From the NCBI GenBank assembly GCA_947488305.1, contig CANKZM010000003.1, positions 62,001-126,000 of the forward strand: DNA of 64,000 nt, given 5' to 3'. Position 1 is the stretch's first letter; every line of letters begins with the position of its first letter. The notes below the pieces were generated by a model. That model was not told where the DNA came from and did not search any database. It was given only the letters and a program-made list of their open reading frames with translations. Of this stretch, positions 34,965-46,157 are shown piece by piece. Source of the DNA: an uncultured Roseobacter sp. Lineage in GTDB: Bacteria; Pseudomonadota; Alphaproteobacteria; Rhodobacterales; Rhodobacteraceae. The position numbers were made by a program, and so were the translations under genes.

Positions 34965-36377
34965 ATGCCTGTATCCATCCCCTTCGACAACAGTTTCGCC
35001 CGGCTTCCTGACGCGTTTTACTCCCGGCTGAACCCGGAGCCAGTACGCGCGCCGTCCCTGATCGCCTATAATAAAGAGCTTGGCGATTTATTGGGGATCG
35101 CCCCAGCGTCCGACAGCGAACGTGCTGCCGTTTTCTCGGGCTTGAAGGTTCCAGAAGGCGCAAGTCCACTGGCCCAGCTTTACGCCGGACATCAGTTTGG
35201 CAACTACAACCCACAGCTGGGGGACGGTCGCGCCATCCTATTGGGCGAAGTAGTAGGCACGGATGGTAAACGCTATGATATCCAGCTCAAGGGATCGGGA
35301 CGCACCCCTTATTCCCGCATGGGAGATGGGCGCGCATGGCTCGGCCCTGTATTACGCGAATATGTCGTCTCAGAAGCAATGCATGCTTTGGGCATCCCGA
35401 CTACGCGGGCCCTCGCCGCGACATTGACCGGCGAGGACGTAATCCGTGAAGGCATCCTGCCCGGCGCCGTTCTGACGCGCATCGCCAGTAGCCATCTCCG
35501 CGTCGGGACGTTTCAGATCTTTGCACAACGAGGGCAGAAAGATGCGCAGCGTCAACTGACGGATTACGCGATTGAGCGTCACTACCCCGAGGCAGACGGA
35601 CCCCTTGGCCTGCTGCGTGAGGTCTGCAACGCACAGGCCGAGTTGATTGCTGCCTGGATGTCCATCGGGTTTATCCATGGCGTAATGAACACCGACAACA
35701 GCGCGATTTCTGGCGAAACGATCGACTATGGCCCTTGCGCGTTCATGGATGAATATCATCCCGATACTGTCTTCAGCTCGATCGACCAGATGGGGCGCTA
35801 TGCCTTTTCGAACCAGCCTCGCATTGCGGTCTGGAACATGGCGCAGCTTGCGACGGCACTTTTGCAGCAGTTGGACGACCCGGAAGCGGCTGTCACGCCA
35901 GCAACAGAGATCGTTCACGCGATGCCAGAGCGCATCGAAACGGCCTGGACCCGCCGCATGGGCGCAAAGATCGGTATTGCGGAGGCGGGACCGGACGACA
36001 GGCCGTTGATCGAAAGCCTGCTCAAAGTCATGCAAGAGGGTCGCGCCGATTTTACCAACACATTTGATGCATTGGCACGCGGGCAGGCTCGGGATCAATT
36101 CCTGAACCGCGATGCCTTTGAACATTGGGCAGAAGATTGGTACCGCCGGACTGAAACGGAAGACAACCCGCAGGCAACAATGCAGCAAGCCTCACCACGC
36201 GTGATCCCCCGCAATCACCGCATCGAGGAGATGATCTCAGCAGCGGTTCAGGGCGACTACGCCCCGTTCCACCGTCTTACAGCGGCATTAGCGGAGCCTT
36301 ATACAACTGAAGACACCGCGTTAATGCATCCGCCCACTGAAACCGAACGCGTTCCGGCGACATTCTGCGGCACTTAG
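34965..36377 (+). CDS. selO: SelO/YdiU family protein AMPylase (pseudokinase fold)
   Basis: A 470-residue SelO protein. The fold markers AQLYAGHQFGNYNPQLGDGRA, QLKGSGRTPYSRMGDGRAWL and HGVMNTDNSAI are intact. A cysteine near the C-terminus (TFCGT) replaces the selenocysteine of the animal protein, as in most bacteria. SelO transfers AMP from ATP to protein hydroxyl groups and is linked to redox stress. The start at 34965 (MPVSIPFDNS) is chosen over the TTG at 34944. It converges on the helicase gene, 5 bases apart. Confidence 0.94.
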   Translation: MPVSIPFDNSFARLPDAFYSRLNPEPVRAPSLIAYNKELGDLLGIAPASDSERAAVFSGLKVPEGASPLAQLYAGHQFGNYNPQLGDGRAILLGEVVGTDGKRYDIQLKGSGRTPYSRMGDGRAWLGPVLREYVVSEAMHALGIPTTRALAATLTGEDVIREGILPGAVLTRIASSHLRVGTFQIFAQRGQKDAQRQLTDYAIERHYPEADGPLGLLREVCNAQAELIAAWMSIGFIHGVMNTDNSAISGETIDYGPCAFMDEYHPDTVFSSIDQMGRYAFSNQPRIAVWNMAQLATALLQQLDDPEAAVTPATEIVHAMPERIETAWTRRMGAKIGIAEAGPDDRPLIESLLKVMQEGRADFTNTFDALARGQARDQFLNRDAFEHWAEDWYRRTETEDNPQATMQQASPRVIPRNHRIEEMISAAVQGDYAPFHRLTAALAEPYTTEDTALMHPPTETERVPATFCGT

Positions 36378-36382
36378 CCGGT

Positions 36383-37711
36383 TCAGCCCTTCGCCGCGCT
36401 GGCAGGTCGCGGCTTCCGTCTCCGTCTGCCTGCGCCTGCTGGCTTGTTCGACGCAGGTCTCGCTGTTGCTGCCGCACCGCCTTGCTTTGGGCCGCCTTGA
36501 CGGCGCCTTCCGCCACCGGCACCACGTCCGCGACCGCGTCCTCTTCCCTTTGGCGTCTCACCTGCGGGAATATCGTCTGTCTCCCAAGCGCGGCCTGATC
36601 CAACCGGTATCGCGATACCCATGGTCTTTTGGATGGCCCTCAGTTCCCCCATCTCATCCGGTGCGCAAAAAGCGATGGCTGCCCCATCCTTGCCCGCGCG
36701 CGCCGTCCGCCCGATGCGGTGCACATAGTTTTCCGGTACATTCGGCAGATCATAATTGTAGACATGTTTTACATCGGGGATATCCAATCCGCGCGCGGCA
36801 ACATCCGTGGCCACCAACACCTTGATCTCTCCGGACTTGAATGCAGCGATTGCACGGTCACGCTGGCCCTGGCTTTTGTTGCCGTGGATTGATCCTGCGG
36901 CAAAACCAGCGGCAACCAACCCCTTCATCAGTTTTTCAGAGCCATGTTTTGTACGCCCGAATACCAGCGCACGCTCATCACGGTGTTTGTCGAGCATCTC
37001 GATCAGCAGCTTGGCTTTTTCCGCCTTGGCGATAAAGTGCACTTCCTGTGTCACCTTATCTGCCGCTTTGCCAGGGGGCGACACCTCGACGCGAATGGGC
37101 CGGTTGAGGTAACTTTGTGCCAGTTCGTTCATTTGCTTTGGCATCGTCGCTGAAAACAGCATTGTCTGGCGTTCGCTGGGCAAAACTTGCGCGATCTTCC
37201 GCAGATCGTGGATAAAGCCCATATCAAGCATTTGGTCAGCTTCATCGAGGACGAGAAAAACGCACTCATCAAGGCGCACAGCGCGACGGTCCATCAAATC
37301 CAGCAATCGCCCGGGCGTAGCCACCAACAGATCAACGCCACGTTCCAGGTGCCGTATTTGATTGTTGATCGACTGGCCACCCACGACCATGTTGACCCTG
37401 ATTTTTGTTTTCTGTGCAAACGCCCTCAGGTTCTGGCTGATCTGGGTCGCCAGCTCACGGGTTGGAGCAAGAACAAGCCCGCGCACGGATTTTGGCGCAG
37501 GACGCCCTTCCATTTCCAACATCTGCGAGACGATCGGCACCCCAAAGGCCGCCGTCTTGCCTGTGCCGGTCTGCGCCAGCCCCATCACATCCCGCCCGTT
37601 AAGCGCATGGGGGATAGCTTGTTTCTGGATCGGCGTTGGATCCGTCAATCCCATTTCATTCAACCGTGCCACCAGTTTCGGTGGCAGGTCCATCATCTCA
37701 AAATCACTCAT
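36383..37711 (-). CDS. DEAD-box RNA helicase, RhlE type
   Basis: A 442-residue helicase. It has the Q motif region DPTPIQKQAIP, motif I AQTGTGKTAAF, PTRELA, TPGRL, motif II LDEADQMLD, SAT in LFSATMPK, and motif VI HRIGRTARAG. The roughly 60-residue tail is basic and rich in R/G (about 385-442), useful for RNA binding. The start at 37711 has GGAAAG upstream; ATG 37747 is the alternative. A 335-base gap to the divergent fur/mur gene leaves room for a long leader, as in many cold-inducible helicases, but no cold-shock element is recognisable. Confidence 0.93.
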   Translation of the reverse strand: MSDFEMMDLPPKLVARLNEMGLTDPTPIQKQAIPHALNGRDVMGLAQTGTGKTAAFGVPIVSQMLEMEGRPAPKSVRGLVLAPTRELATQISQNLRAFAQKTKIRVNMVVGGQSINNQIRHLERGVDLLVATPGRLLDLMDRRAVRLDECVFLVLDEADQMLDMGFIHDLRKIAQVLPSERQTMLFSATMPKQMNELAQSYLNRPIRVEVSPPGKAADKVTQEVHFIAKAEKAKLLIEMLDKHRDERALVFGRTKHGSEKLMKGLVAAGFAAGSIHGNKSQGQRDRAIAAFKSGEIKVLVATDVAARGLDIPDVKHVYNYDLPNVPENYVHRIGRTARAGKDGAAIAFCAPDEMGELRAIQKTMGIAIPVGSGRAWETDDIPAGETPKGRGRGRGRGAGGGRRRQGGPKQGGAAATARPASNKPAGAGRRRRKPRPASAAKG

Positions 37712-37857
37712 CTTCAGTCTTTCCAGTGCATCATTGGCGCACGTCATTGCACCGCCCGGATGGGGCGACGGTCGGGTACCACACAGCAGATCTCAGGTAG
37801 CGGCCTGATGCCACCACCTGTCGCTTGCGGTTGGCCCCACGCGTGATTTTGGGAACA

Positions 37858-37965
37858 ATGACGAGTCTTTACGGTCGCATCCCATTACTTCTTTTCATGG
37901 GTTGGATGCTGCTCACGCGGCAGAAGACATCGTCTGAGTGGCACATGGGCGCTTTGACCGGATAA
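37858..37965 (+). CDS. Possible 35-residue small membrane protein in the helicase-fur gap
   Basis: A short frame, MTSLYGRIPLLLFMGWMLL then a polar tail ending GALTG, has one hydrophobic span at residues 8-19. No ribosome site is evident. It sits inside the 335-base divergent gap 37712-38046. That gap otherwise holds only promoter-like sequence (TTGACC at about 37954) and the leader of fur/mur. Confidence 0.2.
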   Translation: MTSLYGRIPLLLFMGWMLLTRQKTSSEWHMGALTG

Positions 37966-38046
37966 GTCAACCTAAAGCTCAAAACTTGGGTGGCACCAAC
38001 CGTCAAACCCCGTTAAATGTCGCAGTTACGCTACGGGACACAAGAA

Positions 38047-38460
38047 ATGAACCAACCGATCATAACTCGCTGCGAAGCCAAAGGGTTGCGCATGACAGGT
38101 CAACGCCGCGTGATTGCGCAGGTTCTGGAAGACAATGATGATCATCCCGATGTCGAAGAGCTTTACGCTCGCGCATCCAAAATCGATAGCGGCATTTCAC
38201 TTGCAACCGTGTATCGGACCGTCAAGCTGTTTGAAGAAGCAGGCATCTTGGACAAGCTTGAGTTCGGCGACGGACGCGCGCGCTACGAAGACGCCGAACG
38301 CGATCACCACGACCACCTGATCGATATTAACTCCGGCGAAGTCATCGAGTTCGTGGATGAAGAGATCGAAGCGTTGCAGGAAAGAATTGCTCAGAAGTTG
38401 GGGTATGAATTGCGCGGACACCGCTTGGAACTTTACGGCGTGCCGCTGAAGAAGGGGTGA
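38047..38460 (+). CDS. Fur-family metalloregulator (Fur/Mur)
   Basis: A 137-residue regulator. The winged-helix part is visible in EAKGLRMTGQRRVIAQVL and ISLATVYRTVKLFEEAG. The metal-binding region is DAERDHHDHLIDINSGEVIEF. No C-terminal CxxC pair is present, so the structural zinc site of E. coli Fur is missing. Alphaproteobacterial proteins of this type often sense manganese (Mur) rather than iron; which metal applies here is inference. The start at 38047 is preferred over 38017. Confidence 0.9.
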   Translation: MNQPIITRCEAKGLRMTGQRRVIAQVLEDNDDHPDVEELYARASKIDSGISLATVYRTVKLFEEAGILDKLEFGDGRARYEDAERDHHDHLIDINSGEVIEFVDEEIEALQERIAQKLGYELRGHRLELYGVPLKKG

Positions 38461-38482
38461 CCCCCCGGATTGGAACCCTCTC

Positions 38483-39196
38483 ATGAATAATGCGGATCGT
38501 CCATTATTGGCCGTGTTGATCGACGCTGACAACGTCGATGCCAAACTAGCGTATGCTATCCTGAAGGAAGTCAACGGCTTGGGAGAACCAGGGCTCCGAC
38601 GAGTTTTTGGTGACTGGTCCGACAACAAACTTTCTGGTTGGACCAAAATGGCGCGAGACCTCGGGTTGGTTACGCGCCAAGCGACAGCCAACACGAAGGG
38701 TAAGAACGCCACCGATATCGAAATCGTGATAGACGCAATGGATATTCTACGCGAGGAACGCTTCGACGGATTCGTCCTAGTCTCTGGTGACAGCGACTTT
38801 ACCGCGCTTGGTAATCGGTTGCGGGAGAATGGTAAAACTGTCATCGGGATAGGGCAAAAAGCAAAAGCATCAAAGTCCTTCGTGAACATCTGCAACCGCT
38901 ACGTCTTCATCGAGAATATCTCTCTAAACATCGATGATGCCGAAAAAGCTTCCAATCAGACGACCAAGGCTACGATCGGCAACGCCTATACTCTGATCCG
39001 AAACACGATGAACAAAATTGATCAGGACAGCGAATGGTATGCGCTCGGTCCATTGGGAAAGGCTGTCATTAGCGCGTATCCGTCTTTCGACACCCGCACG
39101 TACGGGCATGGCAAGCTAAGTGCGCTTATTCGAGCCATTCCAAAGCTGGAAATCAAGGAGATAGGCGGGACGCTGAAAGTCCGGCTAAAACCCTGA
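38483..39196 (+). CDS. NYN-domain (PIN-like) RNase with C-terminal LOTUS/OST-HTH domain
   Basis: A 237-residue protein. Residues about 8-150 form a NYN/LabA-type domain with the acidic cluster of PIN-like nucleases: VLIDADNVDA (Asp14, Asp16), NATDIEIVIDAMD and VSGDSDFTALG. Residues about 165-235 look like an OST-HTH/LOTUS RNA-binding domain (NAYTLIRNTMNKI to LIRAIPKLEI). It is a likely RNA endonuclease of unknown target. It lies 22 bases after fur/mur, so it may share its transcript. Confidence 0.87.
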   Translation: MNNADRPLLAVLIDADNVDAKLAYAILKEVNGLGEPGLRRVFGDWSDNKLSGWTKMARDLGLVTRQATANTKGKNATDIEIVIDAMDILREERFDGFVLVSGDSDFTALGNRLRENGKTVIGIGQKAKASKSFVNICNRYVFIENISLNIDDAEKASNQTTKATIGNAYTLIRNTMNKIDQDSEWYALGPLGKAVISAYPSFDTRTYGHGKLSALIRAIPKLEIKEIGGTLKVRLKP

Positions 39197-39258
39197 TCCC
39201 ACAACGTCGCATTACGAACTGACCTACGCGGTACGCTCAATTCAGGACAGGATATCCG

Positions 39259-40131
39259 ATGGACAACTTACGCGGCGCGGGTCTTATGGTCCTGTCGATG
39301 CTGCTCTTTGCGCTGGAAGACATGCTGATCAAGTTTCTCGCGGCGACGCTGCCCATTGGCCAAATCGTGGGGATGTTGGGACTTGGTAGCGCAGTCCTGC
39401 TTGCAATGGTGCTAACATCTCAACGCCAACCATTGTTCACCGCGCAAATCCTGACCCCCGCAATCATGCTTCGCGCTGTTGGCGAGTTGGTCGGGACGGT
39501 TGGTTTTGTCACGGCCATTGTCCTTATTCCATTGTCGACAGCGTCCGCGATCCTGCAGGCCACACCTCTCTTTGTGACGCTGGGCGCCGCCCTGTTCTTG
39601 CAGGAGCAGGTAGGCTGGCGCCGCTGGACCGCGATTTTTGTTGGTTTTCTGGGGGTTTTGTTGATCATCCGGCCAGGGCTTGATGGCTTTGACTGGCAAT
39701 CGCTTTTTGCATTGCAAGGCGTCATCGGCCTGGGCATCCGTGATCTGGCCACACGGCGGGTGCCACGACAAACATCTTCGCTCCAATTGAGTTTTTGGGC
39801 CTTTCTGGTTCTTCTGCCGGCAGCCGCCTTCATGATGTGGGTCAACAATGAGGTATTGACGACTCCGGATCGGACCGCCTGGGCCATTTACCTCGTCGCG
39901 CTGTTTATTGGTATCATCGCTTATTACACAATTGTCGCGGCGATGCGGCTAGGAGAGATCAGTTTTGTCTCGCCTTTCCGGTATTCGCGTATCCTTTTCG
40001 CGCTGATCATCGGGGTTTTCGTTTTTTCAGAACGTCCGGACGCGCTCACCCTTACCGGGGCAGCCATCATCGTGGGTTCTGGTCTCTATACCCTATGGCG
40101 CGAAAGAAATGTTCGCGCTAACACGGCCTGA
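39259..40131 (+). CDS. EamA/DMT family transporter
   Basis: A 290-residue inner-membrane protein with ten hydrophobic spans in two five-helix EamA halves, the second starting near residue 150. The conserved short motifs AILQATPLFVTLGAALFLQEQ and GALFL-like helix ends of the drug/metabolite superfamily are visible. It probably exports a metabolite; the substrate cannot be read. It precedes eno by 63 bases. Confidence 0.88.
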   Translation: MDNLRGAGLMVLSMLLFALEDMLIKFLAATLPIGQIVGMLGLGSAVLLAMVLTSQRQPLFTAQILTPAIMLRAVGELVGTVGFVTAIVLIPLSTASAILQATPLFVTLGAALFLQEQVGWRRWTAIFVGFLGVLLIIRPGLDGFDWQSLFALQGVIGLGIRDLATRRVPRQTSSLQLSFWAFLVLLPAAAFMMWVNNEVLTTPDRTAWAIYLVALFIGIIAYYTIVAAMRLGEISFVSPFRYSRILFALIIGVFVFSERPDALTLTGAAIIVGSGLYTLWRERNVRANTA

Positions 40132-41970
<1,839 letters not shown>

Positions 41971-41981
<11 letters not shown>

Positions 41982-43050
41982 ACCGCTGTGGCCTGTAAGG
42001 TGCTATTAGTTTTGTCTGCATATTGCTGAGCTCTTTTTCAGTAACTTCCGCTGAAACCAGTTCCGCTGCCAAAGGGGCAAGTGTCGCGCCCGAATGCATG
42101 GTGACGACGTAAAGACCATCAGGGCCACAAGCACCCATCGCTGGCAGCCCGTCCTGCGGCACCGGCCGGGAGGCAAGGTTGACTTCGGACCAGACAACTT
42201 CTCGCTGCAAAAGGTCAGAAACGCGCGCGGCAGCCTGATCTGCGAGAACTTCGGGGCTCTGGGTGATTTTCTCTGTCGCGTCACTCTGATGGGCCGCTGA
42301 TGTAGGAGCCAGAAACCGCCCGTCCGGTTCTTGCCGCAGTTCTTGACCAGGAGTTGCGAGTACATGCGACACCATGGGTGGCAAGGGTTGTGTCCTCATG
42401 ATCCCACCTGGCCGATCCAGCATTGGCAAAGGGACACCTACATCCGCCAGAAGACTTTCCGTCCCGGTGCCTGTCGCGAGAACGACATGTTCAGCTTCGA
42501 TTAGCCCTCCCGGCCAACGCACACCCCGAATAGAGCCGGATGTTGCTTCAAGCCCGGTGACCTGAACACCCGTCAAAAGCCGCGCTCCAAACCCCATGGC
42601 CGCTTTCAAAGCATCACTTGCCAAAACCGGCAAATCCACCACGGCTTCCTGCCCAAAAAGCAAGGCCCGCTCAGGCGCTGAAACAGCAGGCTCCAGCCGC
42701 TGAAACTCAGCCCGGTCGACTTGCCGGACATCGTAGCCCAATGCTTTCAGGTCAGAGAATTGCCGATCAAATGAGGCTCCTTGCTCTTCCCAGCAAAGGC
42801 ACCCCGTCCACCGGGTCGCACGGCTATTCAACTGGTCGGCAACGCGCCTGTGGGCCTCTACCCCTGCAGCGCGCAGGTCGAAATGCTCCCGGTTGAGATA
42901 GAAGCTCGCGTTGACCCAGCCGAAAGACGCACCCGATGCTGCCGCTGCGGGAATGCCAGCCTCAATAACCGTGACCTCCGCTCCGGCTTCTGCAAGTCGG
43001 AAAGCGGTGAGCGCACCGATGATCCCTGCCCCCACGACGATGGTTCTCAA
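41971..43050 (-). CDS. FAD-dependent oxidoreductase of the D-amino-acid oxidase (DAO) family
   Basis: A 359-residue flavoprotein. The ADP-binding Rossmann motif VVGAGIIGALTAFRLAEAG opens the protein, followed by IEAGIPAAAASGASFGWVN. The C-terminal FAD-binding glycine stretch is in the MHSGATLAP region. It resembles D-amino-acid dehydrogenases and glycine oxidases; the substrate is unknown. The start is TTG 43050 with AGAGGAG 7 bases upstream. A longer in-frame version begins at 43083 and adds 11 residues before the Rossmann strand. Confidence 0.87.
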
Positions 43051-43097
43051 GGCGAGCTCCTCTTGGCTGTTTGGTCTGCCCACAGTAATCTAAGCGT

Positions 43098-43517
43098 ATG
43101 ACAGCACAAGAGATCATCGAAACCCTTCGCCTCAGTCCGCATCCGGAGGGTGGGCACTACCGGCAAACATGGATGGCCGATAACAAGGGGCGGGCGACGG
43201 GCACATGTATCTACTTTTTGCTGGCTGAAGGACAGAACAGCCATTGGCACAAAGTGGATGCCACAGAGATCTGGCTCTACCACAGCGGCGCGCCGCTGGT
43301 TTTGTCAATTAGCGAATTAGAGACCGGACCGGCACAGGATCATCTTCTGGGTCCTGATCTGAAGGTCGCGCGCCCGCAGATCATTGTGCCTGAAAACCAC
43401 TGGCAAGCAGCGCGCACCACGGGAGCGTTCACGCTTGTAAGCTGCAACGTGTCGCCTGGTTTCCAGTTTGAGGGATTCACCCTGGCCGCGCCGGGCTTTG
43501 ACATTGAACGAGGCTAG
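43098..43517 (+). CDS. Cupin superfamily DUF985 protein
   Basis: A 139-residue cupin_5 (DUF985) protein: [14 protein letters not shown] at the start, [28 protein letters not shown] with the likely metal-binding histidines, and a final [13 protein letters not shown]. Function unknown; a small-molecule-binding beta-barrel is expected. It overlaps convergently with anmK by 4 bases. Confidence 0.92.
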   Translation: MTAQEIIETLRLSPHPEGGHYRQTWMADNKGRATGTCIYFLLAEGQNSHWHKVDATEIWLYHSGAPLVLSISELETGPAQDHLLGPDLKVARPQIIVPENHWQAARTTGAFTLVSCNVSPGFQFEGFTLAAPGFDIERG

Positions 43518-44647
43518 CCTTCGGCAACAGAGAGCACGTCCCCGCTCGGCAGGCTGACGGTCCCGCCGCCGACGGCCGCCCGGACGCCGGTTGTTCCGGG
43601 ACAGGATGTTGGCAGGCCACGGGCAACGCGGACCGCGAGATAGGCAAAAGCCTGAGCTTCGAGCATATCGCCATCGAGGCCGACGGTTTCGACAGCAGCG
43701 ACAGGGCAATCAAGCGCTGCGCGCAGCATCTCCATCAACACCGGATTTTTGCGCCCCCCGCCCGTGACCAGCACGCGGGTGGGCTGTTTCGGGCAATGCC
43801 GCATACCCTCCAGCACAGCGGCAGCGCACATTCCCGTCAACGTGGCGGTGGCATCCGCGTCGCTCAATTCGCCCACCAAGGCGATCATCTCCGCAAAATC
43901 GTTTCGATCCAACGATTTCGGCGGCATCCGAGCAAAGTAAGGCTCCGCCAGAAACAACTCCAACGCGCCCTGCTCCACCTTGCCCTGGCGCGCTACTTTC
44001 CCATCCACGTCATATGCCTGCCCAAGCCTTGCACGCATCAGATCATTGACGGGCGCGTTGGCCGGTCCTGTGTCGAAGGCCAGCAAGGCACCGGTCACTT
44101 CGGGGCGCGCAAAGCTCGGGTCCACGTAGGTCAGGTTGCCAACACCGCCAAGATTGAGAAACACGATTGGCTCTGTCTCGCCGATGTGTTTGGCGCAGGC
44201 GAAATGAAAGAAAGGCGCCAAGGGAGCTCCTTCACCGCCCAATTCAACATCCGCAGAGCGGAAATCCCAAACAACCGGAATTCCAAGCGCCTCAGCCAAC
44301 CATCCGCCGTCACCGACCTGCAACGTGCCACGAGTTCGCGGCGCATGCGCCAATGTCTGGCCGTGAAACCCGACCAGATCGATGCCATCAAATTGCTCCA
44401 GCACCGCAAGGTGCGCCTGCTCAATCACATCGGTCGCCGCATCTACCTCGGCGCCTTGCCACTGGCCCAAAGCGGCCTCGAGTACGGATTGTTCCGGCGC
44501 GTCATAGGCATGATATCGCGACCCGCCAAATGCCATTATCACGTGCCCGTCAGTCACCACGACAGCGGCATCGACCCCATCCAGCGAGGTGCCACTCATT
44601 GCGCCAAGCGCCGTCACTGGGCCTGATTTCGAAATGGCTCTTGCCAA
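43514..44647 (-). CDS. anmK: Anhydro-N-acetylmuramic acid kinase
   Basis: A 377-residue sugar kinase that phosphorylates and opens 1,6-anhydro-MurNAc in peptidoglycan recycling. The phosphate loop [42 protein letters not shown] and [12 protein letters not shown] are visible. The likely start is TTG 44647, which has AAAGGAA 7 bases upstream. MSGTSLDG at 44599 would cut the first strand, and the open frame to 44713 runs into the tyrS start. NagZ, which acts just before it in recycling, lies at 59442. Confidence 0.9.
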   Translation of the reverse strand: MARAISKSGPVTALGAMSGTSLDGVDAAVVVTDGHVIMAFGGSRYHAYDAPEQSVLEAALGQWQGAEVDAATDVIEQAHLAVLEQFDGIDLVGFHGQTLAHAPRTRGTLQVGDGGWLAEALGIPVVWDFRSADVELGGEGAPLAPFFHFACAKHIGETEPIVFLNLGGVGNLTYVDPSFARPEVTGALLAFDTGPANAPVNDLMRARLGQAYDVDGKVARQGKVEQGALELFLAEPYFARMPPKSLDRNDFAEMIALVGELSDADATATLTGMCAAAVLEGMRHCPKQPTRVLVTGGGRKNPVLMEMLRAALDCPVAAVETVGLDGDMLEAQAFAYLAVRVARGLPTSCPGTTGVRAAVGGGTVSLPSGDVLSVAEG

Positions 44648-44712
44648 AGCCTTTTCCTTTGCCTGCTCTGAGCCTATAGAGTGCCTCAGATTGCAAGCTG
44701 AGAGCAAGACCA

Positions 44713-45963
44713 ATGACCTACCATCCTAAATCCGATTTCATTGCTGTTATGATGGAACGCGGCTTTCTGGCCGACTGCACGGATTACCAGGGGCTAGATG
44801 AGGCGCTGATGAAAGGTGCACAGCCTGGGTATATCGGATTTGATGCGACCGCGAAGTCTCTTCATGTGGGGTCGCTGATCCAGATCATGATGTTGCGCTG
44901 GCTGCAAAAGACCGGGCATCGCCCGATCACCTTGATGGGGGGCGGCACGACAAAGGTGGGCGACCCCTCCTTTCGCGCAGACGAGCGGCCGCTGTTGAGC
45001 CCCGAAGCGATCAGCGACAACATTGCGGGGATCAAGCGCGTATTCTCCGCTTATGTCGATTACTCGGACGCACCGAACGGTGCGCTGATGCTGAATAACG
45101 CGGAATGGTTGGACGATCTGAATTACCTTGATTTCCTGCGGGATATCGGGCGGCATTTCTCGATCAATCGCATGTTGTCTTTTGAAAGCGTGAAATCGCG
45201 TCTCGACCGGGAGCAATCCCTGTCGTTTCTGGAATTCAACTACATGATCTTGCAGGCCTACGACTTTCTGGAGTTGCACCGCCGCTACGGCTGCATCCTG
45301 CAATTAGGCGGATCGGACCAATGGGGCAATATCGTCAATGGTGTGGACCTCACCCGCCGAGTGATCGATGGCGAGGTCTACGGGTTAACATCGCATCTGC
45401 TGACCACCGCAGATGGCCGGAAGATGGGCAAGTCGCAATCCGGCGCGGTCTGGCTCGATGCAGAAATGGTCTCTCCCTATGAGTTCTGGCAATATTGGCG
45501 CAATACGATGGATGCCGATGTCGGGCGTTTCCTGAAACTCTACACCGAAATGCCGCTGGACGAATGTGATCGTCTGGGCGCGCTGCAAGGGTCAGAGGTC
45601 AATGAGGCCAAGATAAAGCTCGCTAACGAGGTGACCACGCTCCTGCATGGTGCCGAGGCAGCGGCAGCGGCTGAAGCGACCGCCCGGGAAGTCTTTGAAA
45701 GAGGTGGCGTCGGGGATGATTTGCCCACGCTGACGCTTTCGACGGGCGATATTGGCGACGGCATTTCCATCGTGCAACTGATCGTCAAATCCGGACTTGC
45801 CAAATCCGGCAAGGAAGCCAAGCGCTTGATTGCGGAAAACGGCGCGAAGCTCGACGACGCTCCGCTCACCAATGCAGGCCTGATGATTGACGCCGCAGCA
45901 CTGTCGTCGCCGATAAAGCTAAGCGCGGGCAAGAAACGTCACGCCCTGGTTCAACTGGGTTAG
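44713..45963 (+). CDS. tyrS: Tyrosyl-tRNA synthetase
   Basis: A 416-residue class I synthetase. The HIGH-type motif appears as HVGS (51-54) and the KMSKS-type loop as [14 protein letters not shown] is intact, and an S4-like RNA-binding domain forms the C-terminus (about 350-410). It diverges from anmK over 65 bases. Its stop overlaps by 4 bases the end of a 49-residue gene on the other strand. Confidence 0.97.
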   Translation: MTYHPKSDFIAVMMERGFLADCTDYQGLDEALMKGAQPGYIGFDATAKSLHVGSLIQIMMLRWLQKTGHRPITLMGGGTTKVGDPSFRADERPLLSPEAISDNIAGIKRVFSAYVDYSDAPNGALMLNNAEWLDDLNYLDFLRDIGRHFSINRMLSFESVKSRLDREQSLSFLEFNYMILQAYDFLELHRRYGCILQLGGSDQWGNIVNGVDLTRRVIDGEVYGLTSHLLTTADGRKMGKSQSGAVWLDAEMVSPYEFWQYWRNTMDADVGRFLKLYTEMPLDECDRLGALQGSEVNEAKIKLANEVTTLLHGAEAAAAAEATAREVFERGGVGDDLPTLTLSTGDIGDGISIVQLIVKSGLAKSGKEAKRLIAENGAKLDDAPLTNAGLMIDAAALSSPIKLSAGKKRHALVQLG

Positions 45964-46109
45964 CCAAAAGCCCACTGAAGCGCGCTGAGCACTAAAAACA
46001 CCGGAATCGACAAGGCCGTCGCCAGAGCAAACGCGGTAGCCTTTGTCATGCGTGGTGCCGGGGCATGAATACCCTGCACCGTTGGTTTCGGTTTTGTCAC
46101 TGCTTTCAT
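45960..46109 (-). CDS. Small single-span membrane protein, 49 residues
   Basis: A frame starting [13 protein letters not shown] and ending LQWAFG. A basic, proline-containing N-terminus of about 24 residues precedes one strong hydrophobic helix (residues about 26-46, [14 protein letters not shown]). Length, charge asymmetry and the tail-to-tail 4-base overlap with tyrS, a junction type seen repeatedly here, support a real gene. It diverges from the acyltransferase gene across 48 bases that hold a CtrA-like site and a palindrome. No function is known. Confidence 0.65.
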   Translation of the reverse strand: MKAVTKPKPTVQGIHAPAPRMTKATAFALATALSIPVFLVLSALQWAFG

Positions 46110-46119
46110 CAGGGTTCGA

Positions 46120-46145
46120 TTAACCAAAGTTTAGGTTTCCAAACC
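46120..46145. promoter_or_regulatory. CtrA-like motif and adjacent palindrome in a divergent promoter gap
   Basis: TTAA at 46120-46123 and TTAG at 46131-46134 are separated by 7 bases, one mismatch from the CtrA consensus TTAA-N7-TTAA. A perfect 12-base palindrome, GGTTTCCAAACC, overlaps its end at 46134-46145. Both sit between two divergent starts. Confidence 0.3.
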
Positions 46146-46157
46146 CTTAATGAGGCC

